DNA of 64,000 bases from assembly GCA_021209875.1 (NCBI GenBank), contig JAGYVD010000007.1, forward strand, positions 1,612,001 to 1,676,000, given 5' to 3'. This DNA is from Rosellinia necatrix. Taxonomy: Eukaryota; Ascomycota; Sordariomycetes; Xylariales; Xylariaceae. The translations under genes and the position numbers were made by a program. The notes under the pieces are model-generated. The model did not search any database and was not told where the DNA came from. It worked only from the letters and a program-made list of their open reading frames with translations. This document shows, piece after piece, positions 1 through 11,800 of this stretch (position 1 is the first letter of the stretch; each line of letters opens with the position of its first letter).

Positions 1-711
1 GTTGTTGAACTCTAAAAGAAAGTAGGTAGTTAGGTGGCTGCCCTGAAAGATAGAACAAAAGATGTCTGCCTCGTGCAGGTGCTTGGTAGACTCCCTCAAT
101 AGATCGAGGAGATTTCTAGCCTAATCCGGGCTGTATAAAATAGGGGATAGAGATTCATCGATGTGACCACAGTGGCACTTGGGTGTGCTGGTAGGTAGTA
201 TCCTTACGAGGAATAGCTGGGTAGTTATCTGCACTGCCGTATCTGCTGTACTACCTACCTAACCTTGTAGCTGACGGCTGAGGCTACAAAGGTGCCCTAC
301 GCCGGTCGTTGACAAGAGGCAGCAACACTTAGTTAGTAGTTAGTTCTATGTACGAAGTAGTCGATACGCATCCACCCACTCGGTAGGTATGCATTTGCCT
401 TGGTTTTGTTTCCCTATCGCCTTTGCGAGTCATCTCCGCAGTAAAGAAAGGCTTCAATAACTCAAACTCGTGACCAAAGCAGGGATTCGACCATGCATAG
501 TATACTAGGCTGGGCTATGCTGGACTGGGCTCGCTCGTCCTCTTCCCGCCTGTGTTGCATTCTCCATTGGTTCGCTGACTGATCGCCTGTGATGTTTACC
601 CGCATGTTCACCTTGTCCGACACCAACCTACCCACAGTGGTCTGGCCGCGGTCGACTGACTGTTATAGAAGTTGTATGTAGGCAGGTAATAGTAGTAACT
701 AGCAGTTGTCG

Positions 712-732
712 CAGCAGCAGCAGCAGCAGCAG
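712..732 (+). repeat. (CAG)7 microsatellite
   Basis: Seven consecutive CAG units followed by two TAG units. It lies about 1 kb upstream of the LRR gene and outside any supported coding frame. Confidence 0.85.
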
Positions 733-1456
733 TAGTAGCATCTAGGTCAGGGAGGGTCCAATGACTTGTGTCCTTGACTAGCGGATTGACTAGTGAAGCG
801 ACTAGAATACGTCTGACGGTAAGGAGTTAGAGGCTAGTAGGTAGTGTAGTAGTGTAGCAGCCTGTGGCAGTCTGTAGCAGGTAATTAGCAGGCACTATTT
901 GGTGCATAAAGAATTCATTAGCGCCGCCTGCGCTCCTTTACCGAAGCTGTGTCAGCCCACTACTGCAATCCATCCCATGTACCGAGTGGAGGTACTTGCC
1001 TGGTCCAGGTACTTCTAGTCTCTAGGGCGACTTCCAGGTTGACACAAGAAGGCAGACCCCAGTCTAGCAGATGCAATTTAATTCCAGCAGCCGCCATTGA
1101 CCACCGCTTCTGCCTTCTAAGAACGTCATCGTGAGCCTTTGCAGCCACCACCCCGAACAACCCTTAGTGAACATGGTGTCTCACAGCGCGGATCGCTGGT
1201 CCGTCGCTTGACCATAGCCCCTTTTCGAACCCGGCACGCACCTCGACGCTCGCATTGGACGCCTTCTGTTAGCTCTCTGAATCCTGCTCGACCACTGCTC
1301 TGAATGCTGCGCCGGAGCCAAAAGACACCACACCTGCCATTTTTGAAGGGGAGCCTCGCTCCCTGCGCCCGTCCCATTCCCGGCCTCCGGCGCCCATCCC
1401 TAGCGACCCTTCTCCCTTCCCAAGACCCTGCATATTGTCAAGTCAACCGCTGTGGC

Positions 1457-1501
1457 CACCGTCTTGCCGGTCACCGTCTTGCCGGCCACCGTCTTCCCGG
1501 C
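1457..1501 (+). repeat. 15-nt tandem repeat, three copies
   Basis: Three adjacent copies of CACCGTCTTGCCGGY, the last with one substitution. The array ends about 205 bases before the proposed start codon of the LRR gene, so it is likely in its leader or core promoter. Confidence 0.8.
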
Positions 1502-1706
1502 TACCCTGAGAATTAGCCAGTTCAACGGCGCGCTAGAGTTTCTGGGTCGGGATAGCCTCGAAACATCGATAACTAGCTGAGTGATATCATACCACATCAT
1601 ACCCGGCCAACAGAACGCCCTACGAGATAGACGGTCCATCTGGCCCGGCCCTTTCGTCCAATACACATAGTTTGTGTGTGGACATCCTAGCCCCCCTGGA
1701 ATCAAG

Positions 1707-4700
1707 ATGGAACAAGTATTGGATGTGAGCTGGATGACCCATGGTAAAGGTAAATGCCATACATTTGTCTTGTTCCCTCCACCTCATGCATACCTTGCTG
1801 GCGCTGACAGGGTCACTTTTCATCGCAGACATCCTCCACAGAAATGGGCATTCGTTAACGTCCCCGTCCCAATCCGACCACAGCATATCCTCTTCAACAC
1901 AGCATGTGGACTCTGCGGCTGCGGGCAAAACCAAACCCAACGGGACGTCCGCTGTCCGTCCTCCTTCACCCCCACCAGCTGCTGAGGCGCTGCAGCCAAA
2001 TCCGAGTTCTGCGCAAACGTCGACACCAGCGCCTGCGCCCGCGCCCGCGCCCGCTAAGCCCATTCCCCAACGAGGGGGTAGAGCGCGGAGCTCGTCGAAT
2101 GAGCCGCCTTCGGGTCAAAATGGCACACCACCACAGAGAAGGAGTTCTTGGTTCTCGAATATATCATCCAAGTTCTCCGGTTCCCCCTTGAGCGCCCAGA
2201 GCCAAGTCGCAAGCCCGCCACCCAAGCCTGATAACAACGCCGATGACGTAACCCCACTACCCAAGATTACGCCGAATAAAAACGCTGTCCTCCCTCATGC
2301 AGCACGGCCGACTGGAGATGCTCCCTATATCCCTGCCCCCCCGAAAAGCGCCCAGCCAGGGCTCTTGGGTGTATTCCGTCGTCTATCGTCATCTAACACC
2401 GGCACTAATCTGGGTACAAGAGCGAGCCATGGCCTCGTCGAGCGGAGAATTTTAAATGTCGATAAGACGCGAGAAAGATGTCAATTGAACGAACTCAACC
2501 AGGCCAAGCTACGCCGAGTGTCGTTTTGCGTCGATGTTGAGATTGCCCCCATGCCGAAATTCGCCAGCGGAGATGCATCGTCCAAGACGGGTACAGAAAA
2601 GAGCGATAAGCCGAAGACGGCCGAAAAGGGCGATGGGCCGGCCCAGAGGGAGCCAAAGGCTATTGAGGAGCAGAAGGAGGGGACCAGCACCGCCAAAAAT
2701 GACGGCGAATCATCATCCAATGGATCCGGAGGCGAGGGTGCTGCAACTACCAACGGCCAAAATGCAGACTCACCTCCTGAACCAGCGAAAGAACCAAAAT
2801 CGGAGAAGGAAATCTCGCGGAAAAAGGAAAAGAAAAAGAAAAGCGAAGCCGAGCGGAGGGCCAAGAAGGAACAAAAGCGGAAAGAGGCTTTGGAGAAGGG
2901 GGCTATTCCGATGGAAATTCACATTGATAGCGATTCGTCGACTGAGGACAAGTGTGCGCCAGCCGAATCACCGCGGCGCCAATTAACACCTACCACGAAC
3001 CCGGGGAGGATATATCGAAGATGTTGTCAGCTACGAGAGACTGACATACTGACTAAGGTTACTGGACAGCTTCCGAAAAGCACTGAAGGTTGCCCTGACG
3101 GTATTATCGAGAAATTAGATCTTACAGGTTACTACCTATCCTTGCCTGATCTAGTCACGTTAGGGGATTTTCTTGCCGTGGTTCCGTTCAGGGAAGTCTA
3201 CCTAGAAAACTGTGACTTAACGGATGAGGGCATACGTGTTGTTTTGGCTGGCCTCCTCGCCGCCCGAAAGCCGAATATCAAGCGCCGCAGATCGATAATT
3301 AAACCGGAAGACTTGGCGCCGCGAGGTGGTGTTGTCGAACGACTAGTTCTCAAGAATAACAAAATCGGCATAGAGGGCTGGAAACATATCTGCTTATTTA
3401 TCTATATGTGTCGCTCCATCAAATATTTGGACCTCTCAAGCCTACGTTTCCCGACTGTTTTGGAGCCGGCCAAATCTCACCTCGGCCACCTCGGTCACTT
3501 CAGTCACCTTGGCCATCATGAAAACGGTGCTCCCGCTCAGCTCGACGTGGCGACCTTATTATCGAAATCGCTCGCAGGTCGCCTGGCCGGTCCAGAGCTG
3601 GAGCTGCTCAACCTAGGTGCGACGGGTTTGACATCAAGTCAACTTGAATGTATCGTTGATGGGATGCTGAAATCAGGGGTATCGAGACTTGGGCTGTCGC
3701 ACAATAACCTCGATGCTGGCGGAGTAGAGCACGTGGCCAGGTATCTACGGAATACTCGGTGCGAAGGCTTAGACCTTGGCGGGAACGACTTAAGAGACCA
3801 TCTCGAAACTTTGGCGGACGCTATCGGTAGTAACGATGCGTTGTGGGCGCTTAGCCTTGCCAATTGCAACCTGAACTCGGCGTCTCTCTGCAAGCTTTTT
3901 CCAAAGTTGCTAAAGCTCACCAACTTCAAATTCTTTGATCTCTCCCATAATCATTCTCTGTTTGACTCAAAACCAAATGCCATCTCTTTGCTTCGCCGGT
4001 AAGATGACCTAGGAACACAATAGCGTAAACTACTAATGACCATTTCCTCTTAGATATCTCCCTCATTTGGATAGCCTAAGGAGGCTGCATCTGGCCGATG
4101 TTTCGCTATCCTCGGAGCAGGTGATTGCTCTGGCCGAAATTCTACCCGAAGTGAAGTCCCTCGCTCATATTAATCTTCTTGAAAACCCAGATCTAGCTCG
4201 ACTTGCAGATGCTAGAACTGAAGATGTGCAAGAAGAAGCCTGCGCATTATATGCTTCATTACTAGCCGCTGTTCGAGTGTCTAAAACATTAGTCAAGATT
4301 GATATCGATAACCCAAGCTCAGAATCTGGAGAGCTCCTCAAAGCATTGGCTAACCGTGTGGTGGCGTACACGATGCGGAACCTTCAAGGAGTGTCAGATA
4401 TTCAAGACCCACCGGCTAAGGAATCGACCCTGAAGCTCGATAAGTATCCTGATGTTCTTCGCCACATCGTAGGCCACGAGGAAGATTACCCCATCGTCAC
4501 CGAAGATGATGATTTTGAATTGGCGCCGGATGAAGACTATGTCATTGGTGGTACTGGGGTCGCAAAGGCCCTTGCCTGTGTCTTAAAGAATCGTGGTAAC
4601 GATGCTGGGCGGCAATCGGGCGAGTTTCCGCGCGAATTCGAAGACGGAATTGGGGTAATTCGTCCGCAACTACCTTCCGGAAAAGCGATGGATATGTCAA

Positions 4701-5498
4701 AGCATCTACTTGCAACCGCGCGGAAGATTCGGGCACGCCTGCAACCTGCATTAGCCAGTGCTAAGGCATCTGCCAAAGAGGACATGGGCAATTACCGTGA
4801 GTTCACCCCTTTCCCTTATTGGACCCCGCTACATTGCTAATTACGCTCCAGACCGCCTAGTTTTTCTCGACCAGACAATTGAGGGCATCATTAACCGCTT
4901 CGAAGACGAATTTCCAGATACACGACAGTCGGATGGATCAAATGACATTGCATCTGGTCCGAGTTCAACAGCTCCCGAGCCCAATGCCTCTCCAGAACCA
5001 CATGAAGTGGACGCCTTTGCCCTATCGGATACTGAAGATGTGGAGACGGAATTGCGCCCGCCAATACGCTCACGTTCCAGCTCTATCATCTCACACACGT
5101 CTAGAGCCTTCTCGGAGGAGGAAGGGCGCGCGCTCCGCGTCGGTCACAAATTCCGCCGTAGCTTTATGTCACAAAAGCAGTTCAACATGCTCAATAGCGA
5201 CGAGGAGATTAGCAAGAATCCACACCATGTAAAATTGGTTACTAGTCTCATGGAAGACCTTATGGAAGATTACGAAGACATCAGGAGACAAGTTGAGACT
5301 AAAGGCATCGTGAGAGCATTCGAGGAAGATAAAAACAATATATGGAAACTGCTACGAGATAAAGATCCACAATACTGGAATGTTTTCCTCGAGAGCCAGG
5401 AGAAAGCACGAGCTAATATCAAGGTCGAGCCAAACGGTACGAAGATCGATCCAGCTCATGAAAGCGCTGTCGTCGATGAGGAGTCTGTTACAGACTAG
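1707..5498 (+). CDS. Large leucine-rich-repeat protein, possibly Mhp1-like cell-wall biogenesis type
   Basis: Four exons: 1707-1743 (or 1749), 1829-3998, 4054-4796 and 4852-5498, giving about 1198 residues. The three introns are GT..AG with CTGAC/CTAAT branch sites, and each splice keeps the frame. The start is the ATG whose product opens MEQVLDVSWMTH. Residues about 20-210 are low-complexity Ser/Pro/Ala. A basic, conserved-looking block with ERRILNVDKTRERCQ sits near residues 213-256. A Lys/Glu-rich stretch (about 337-372) precedes a leucine-rich-repeat array at roughly 435-830, with repeated LxLxxNxI-like units such as VERLVLKNNKIG. The C-terminus is acidic and serine-rich. The layout resembles fungal LRR proteins that some genomes label Mhp1-like; that name is from memory of the family. 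The LRR array argues for a protein-binding role. Subcellular site is unknown; I see no signal peptide. Confidence 0.85.
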
Positions 5499-6788
5499 GC
5501 GATACATAGCCGGATAACACTTTGTTTGTGATGGGGGGAATTGGGCTACCAAAATCATCTATGCGGACGATACCAACACAAACCACCTAGACAGAAAGGG
5601 GGACCCCGATAAGTCAAACATATATCGGCTATCCTAGTTGTATCGCCCCGCTACTCTTGTAACCAGGTTGTGAGTGCCAATTAAAGCAGGAAAGCCTCCG
5701 TCGATATATGGTATATATCCCATACCCTTCACCCTCCCCGCAGCTAGCACCGCGAATGGAGATCGAGCCTCCCCGTATAACTACACAATTAAGCAAGCGC
5801 GGCGTTCATGAGATTTTAGGATATGTGTTGCGGAGTGATTTTCACTACTATATACTACATCACTACTGGCTTCGAGGCGCGTATCTGACAATTTTGCTTT
5901 GGTATTTGTGCCGCGTTGTACATGCCGCGTTGTACATGCCGCGTTGATATGGACAACGCTTCTAGCGTGCAATACCATGATGTATGAGTGATGGTGGGGT
6001 TAGGTTAATAGACACAATTTGGTGTCTTGTACAATTGATAAAGAGTGCGGACCAGGAGGGATACCGATTATTCCAAGCCGTCAATCGAATTTAGTAGATT
6101 CACTAGACACAATACTACTGCATTATACCACTTATAAAGTCAAGTTAAAGAACAAAACGCGATTGGCTCACATATGGCCCGTACGAGGATAATCAGACCG
6201 GTTGGGTAAATAATACCCGGGAGGAATCCAAGCAAACAAACAAGGGGAGTGATACCAATTTCGCGATACGCCCCGCACACGGCGCTGACGTGAGTGTATT
6301 GTATTGGGCAGTGGAGCTATCGTAAACAAAAGCCCTCGAGGCCAAGCATAACCAGAAAAAAAAAAAGGGGTATAAAGATAATCCAGCCCTCCTAATGCGA
6401 TGATGATAGTGATGATAATGATAATGTCCAGCAAATAAAAATGTCCGGCAACAGATATAACGCTCCCAAGTCTTCTCTCTCGTGATTCTTCAGAAATATG
6501 TCCACATAACCGGGAAGAGTCTGTAATGCGCGCACGCACGCACGCGCCCGATTTTCTTTTTCCTTTTTCTTTTTCGTCTTTAAATTCGTACACGGGATCA
6601 AATCCCGTCCCCCTCTATGCGCCAGGTAAATAAAAAATAGTGACCTCCCTGGTGGCAGAACCGTTTCCGCTTCCCACTCCCTCTCCACTCCGTTTTATTC
6701 GTCTATAATTAGATAAGAAAAAAAAAAAAAAGTAACTCTTTTTTTTTTATCGCGAAAATTTTTTCTTTCTTTTCTTGGTTCTTTTCTC
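5499..6788. other. Convergent spacer between LRR gene and DUF6536 gene
   Basis: This 1.3 kb separates two genes that face each other. It contains about three copies of a GCCGCGTTGTACAT-like unit at 5909-5946 and A/T homopolymers around 6357-6370 and 6717-6750. It probably holds both 3' untranslated regions. No coding frame is supported. Confidence 0.6.
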
Positions 6789-8861
6789 TCAGGCGTATTC
6801 GCGGCCAGTCTCCAGAAGGCCGGCGGCGTTGCCGGTGAAGGCGCAGCGGCCGGGGCGGACGCCCACGGGGTCCTCGACAACGCCCCAGGCGACGGGGCCG
6901 AGCCAGAACTCGCCCTCGCCGCGGGCGGCGTGGCAGCGGGCGCTGATGAGGGCGCTGCAGGAGCCGCCGCTGAGGGCTAGGGGGTTGCCCCTGACGTCCG
7001 AGCCATCATCGTCGCCACCGCCGCCGGCGGGGGCCGGGGTGCGGCGGAGACCGAGAGCGAGGACGGCGAAGAGGACGACGGCGAGGACAGCGATGAGAAT
7101 CAGCAGGGCCTGCGTATTGAAGCCGACGCGGGGGCCGGCGGCGGCAGACGGCGGGGCCGTTCCCCCCACGGCGGAGGCGGAGACGAGCGGGAAGACGGCC
7201 TGGCTGAGGACGAAGCCGAGGGCGGCGAAGGTGGCGAGGAGGAACCAGGAGACGGGGCGCGGGAGCGAGAGGTAGAGGCTGGCGGTCTGGGTGCCGGCGG
7301 GGGCGGACGAGACGCGGAGGGAGCGCGGGCCGAGGGCGAAGAGCGCGAGCTCGTGGGCCTGGAAGTAGGCCGTCAGGAGCGCGTTGGTGCAGAGGTAGAG
7401 GACGGCGAGGAGCAGCTGCGGCAGCGCCGCGACGAGCGCGAGCTGCGCGATGTCGACGGGGACCGGGAAGGCGAAGGTTGTCTCGGGCGTGGCGGTCCCG
7501 AAGGGCGTGCGCACGCCCTCGCTCGAGGCGCGGGCCATGAGCGCTATGGCGGCGGCCGTGGGCCCGGCGACTACGAGCCAGGAGAGGATCGTCAGGACCC
7601 AACGCGCCAGGGAGGGCGCCTCGAGCCAGTAGTGGCTCCTCGGCACGCATTGCTTCGTGGCGTCCGACCCCCACCGCCCTTGCTGGAGGTCTGCCTTGGT
7701 GAGTAAGGAGGAATTGATCGTCGTGTGGTCCGGCACGCGGAGGAACGACCGGATGGCGTCGCCAAGCGTGGCGAGGGGGTCAAAGGAGGACCTAGCTAAG
7801 ATAACGGCCATAGTGATGACTAGTATGATGTTTAAGAGCGCCGCAATGGCGAGCATTGAACCATTAATGCTTACGGCACACTCATCCCGTGTGGCTTGCG
7901 TGAAGAAGATTACTGCATTATAACTACATCTTGGTCAGTCGGAGCGTCATATTTAGACCGTGTGTTTCTTGGCTTACATTACTTGGATGGCAATGGCAAC
8001 GAGAAGCGTTACGCCTCCCATCACCGCTCGAAATACGGATACGTGGGCTAGGTTTCGTAGGGAGGAGACTCCAATATCGAGCCATCGTTTTCGATCATGT
8101 GCCTCGGTTATCTCGCTTCTTGTCGGGCTCGTGAGGACCTGGAATGTGTAGTTTGCCCCGGCGAGAAGGACGACGGTAAACACATTGATAACAACGTGTA
8201 TGCCGATGCTGATACGAGTTGCCTCTGCACAATTGCCCGTGTAGATTGCCAATTGGCCCGAGAATACCTTCGTCCTAGTGACCACTAGTATCAAGCTGAT
8301 GATGCCAACGACCAAGATTAAAAATGTCAATAAAGTGTTGTATACGACGCCGCCTCGCCATCCTGTGAAATGCCTCCGTAAATCGCTCCGTTGGCTCCCG
8401 TTACCTGCGCCACGCATGGGGGCGGTCGCCGAGGTGAAGTGGTTACTTAACTCGACGAGATGGGAGGAGAAAGTATCTCGACGAGGCATGACCGTGACGT
8501 TGCGTTCGCCCCATTGCCTTGCCTCCTTTTTTCTCGCTAAGCTTTCTGGCGTCTCCCCTCTCATAAAATTGATCACATAGTCGGGCACAATGCTTTGATC
8601 GATGCTAGCCGTGTCATCTAACGAACGAAGGATGCTTCGAGAATTCCACGTCCCCGAGCGAAACCTCCCCAGCCGACTAGATCTCGTTGTTGATGGGACC
8701 TCGGAGGCGTTCCGGTGGTGAAACGGCCACATCAAGGTCGACTTGGTGCTTCTTGATGCCAGACCTGACCTCGAGTTCGTGTACTCGGTGGCCTCTTGGA
8801 TACTGGCAAGGGTCAGGTCAATTGGGACATCACGATGATCAGATATAGGTTACCTTGACAT
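6789..8861 (-). CDS. DUF6536-family polytopic membrane protein
   Basis: Proposed exons on the minus strand: 8854-8861 (8 bases, codes MS plus two bases), 7978-8802 and 6789-7923, about 655 residues. The 54-nt intron 7924-7977 joins QVI to YNAVIFF inside a membrane segment. The first intron (8803-8853) has a CTGAC branch site. If that tiny exon is wrong, translation could begin at the ATG at 8732. The N-terminus of about 150 residues is polar. Then comes the hallmark GWRGG motif leading into a membrane helix, followed by about seven more hydrophobic helices. A conserved cytosolic block reads LTSPTRSEITEAHDRKRWLDIG. The C-terminus has the family's GSCSALISARCH and GPVAWGVVEDP motifs. This is the DUF6536 family of fungal membrane proteins, whose function is unknown. 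GC content rises sharply in the last 1 kb of the coding region. Confidence 0.85.
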
Positions 8862-11800
8862 CCGTTCCACATTGCGTATGGCCCCCTCATCGTCATATGT
8901 GTATCTGTACGGGTGTTTCCCATTGTTCCGGGGGGGGATTACAATCTGCTCCATCCTGTCTGGGATGTCGGTCTAATATATCGGGATGGGTATTAAAGAC
9001 ATGAAATTCGTAGAGAAGCCAAGCTTCTAGTGAGCGTAAGAAGAGAAATACAGATGAAATGAATGACAGGTTGCACCGCAAACGAACAGAAGTGAAGGGA
9101 AGAAAGGCCGCCTTGGGGGAGAGGACAGGCTCCTCCTCACTGGACACCGGGGCCTCGTGGAATCTTGTATGGCAAGACGACGTGAGACGGTGCCCAATGC
9201 AGGTCCCGGTCCGCTCCATAACCAAATCAAGCCTTCATTCATTGACGAGAGACAAGATGGGAGGGTGCAGCAGAGCCGTGGCCGGGGTAGCCCTGCCTAG
9301 GCGCATCATATTGGCCGGGGTCGGACAAGGGGGTCCCAAATATATTTTATGCAACGCTCTTACGAAGATCATGAAACGCGGTTTTCATTGGCTCGAGTGG
9401 TACGTCGTTCGATTAGCCAGGGCGCCGACCTAAGATGCATAATGGAGTAATTATCACAGCACCTCGGGCGCGTCACGATGTCACGGTGACCATCTGGTGT
9501 AGATGTGGCACCACATGCGCAGCGACAGAGTTGATTCAAAGCCTGCGTAGTTATTCTTGGCTCGGCGGAAGAGTCGAGGGGCCACTCGAACACCCCAGCT
9601 ACGTGCTTGGGTGAGGATTTACCTGGAGGGATAATAGCCGGTATTATACATGTGGGCGTGTCGCCATGAGTCGCCCTCGGGCGAGTGCCGTCGATGTTGG
9701 TAGGTAGTGTAGGTGGCATCGTAGGGTAGCAAGGCTAGTGGTGCATGCAACTTACACTCGTTATACATGTCCATTACAAGTACGTAGTATGTGCATATCG
9801 TACTAAATATGCAGAGGCAGACAAAGGGTCCTGGGACCACGGTGGACATCCCGGAGGATCATTCATGCGCCGGCGAAAGGGTGTGAAGCCGGTCCCAGGA
9901 ACCCGGGTATTTCTTCTTCGACGCAACCTTCGGCACCTCTCACGAATGAAGAATGATACCCGAGGTGGTGAGCTGGGTATGTAATGTATATGGTCATACA
10001 TACTCCAGGACGTACAAGTATACGTAGCCGGCGGCAAGAAGTTGGGTTTTGGTTTCCATGATCGGCTCCAGCCAATACTCTAGGCTCTGTAAACATTTTG
10101 TAATTTTCTTGCATGTCTCTCACACATCCAAGCAAGTACGTACACCTATACTGTTAGATGAAGGGGAGGACGGAGAGGAAGAAAGAGGCAGAGGGAAATG
10201 CGCTAACAAGTACCGTATTACGGCATAGTTGGTGCAGTGCTACGCAGCCGTTGCCGTACTAGTGTACGATAGGATAGTCCCGCTCATTTCCTTGGGATCG
10301 CGTACCCAGGCTCGGCATCGTGATGGAATGGAGACTTTGGCGGAGCCTCATCTGAACAAAAGGGAACGTTAGCCATCTATTTTATTTATGGAGATAGAAG
10401 ATCGAGTTCGTGGTGATAGGCGAGTGTCTTTCATGCACCCCTCCTATCGGATAATAGGGCCCGAAGAGAATTATCCTGCGAATAGGCTGTAGTGTGTGTG
10501 GTTATGTGTATGTATGAAATTAAAGGCATCGAATGCCACGGCTGGAGTGAGACTCGTCTATCCTACATACAGTATGTGCGCATGGTCCAGGATCGAGAAC
10601 CCAAGGCTTGAGAAGGTCTAGCGTAGAACCTTAGGCATCTTGGCAACGTTTCAAAAGCGGGTGGCCACATTTTTCGATCCACTCCTCAGCTCCAAGGCCT
10701 CCACTCGCAAGCTCGCCTGCCTTCTGGAGGTGCAAGACAGAGCAGGAGCACAATCAATCTGAGTGCGACTCGATCTACCTGGGTAGTTAGCTACAGTAGT
10801 CTGCAGCTGTGCAGCTGTTTGCAGATGCTCATCGACCGAAAGTAATTTTAATGAAAAGAAAGAAAGCAACCTTGTACACTACACTACTTCATATTGGCAA
10901 GGATACTTCGGTTGGGTGACTTTTGTCTTTCCACCTGTCGCACCATCGGCAGCCAGTCGAACACCCTAAGTCGCGCCGTGCTGTGCTTGTAGGCATTCTT
11001 GATAGGTAGGAGATAACCAACAAGAACGCCTCAAGATAATAATAGTACTGCAGATACACTACACTACATAACTACCGGTCTGTCATACTTGTGCTACAGA
11101 CATACTCTAATCCGGCGATCGAGAATGTGGAGCACTTTGGCGTGGATACCCCGGCAAGCAGAACGAGTGGGTGTAGTGTATACATACATATTACATATGT
11201 ACACCTACACCATGTTCAGTAAGTTATCTCAAGTGCCGATGCAGGCAGACCTGACCGTACCCATCAGCAACTATGCGAGTCACGCACGAGTGGCCGAAGG
11301 CGTCGATGTGTGGCATTGTCAATACTGGGTATATTCTGTACATCAATATACTAGTCGCGGCGTCAGCTATCCTGGTCCTGTTATCGCAACGAGTGATTGA
11401 CGCTGGCCTGCCTCCATGCCCGCTGCCCAATGTCACGAGAAAATGCGCACTCACCAACATCCACATAGTAGGCAATAGACCCGTTTGTTTGGGCGGAGTT
11501 CTTTGATAGTGAAGGTAAGGAAGGCCCTACAATACCCGGGTGTGGAATTCCAGCCCTCGGGAACTCCAAAATAACGCATTGACGTTTCGTTTCCTGTTAA
11601 ATTCTTTGGTATAGAAGCCATCGAGAAGTCGAACGATATGTTCTCGACCTGTGTGTGTATCGTATCACAGGAGAGGGACGAAATTAATTACAAGATGCCA
11701 GACTCATGGCTTCTCCGCCTCTAACACTGAAACTTTTATAGTAATTGTCGTTGGTGCCTGCCGGCTCGTTCGAAAAACATAACACCGGTGTCCAAGTATA

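Larger units (their letters stand above)
1..1706. other. Intergenic / 5' region of the LRR gene
   Basis: I see no supported gene here. Reading frames are short and have no recognisable family signature. The stretch holds scattered CTACCTA/TAGGTAG motifs, a CAG trinucleotide run near 712 and three copies of a 15-nt unit at 1457-1501, which probably lies in the promoter or 5' untranslated leader of the next gene. Confidence 0.6.

Noticed and set aside
9059..9433. 124-codon plus-strand frame downstream of the DUF6536 promoter
   Set aside because: No motif, and overlapped by equally long minus-strand frames. It lies in a spacer with no coding signal.
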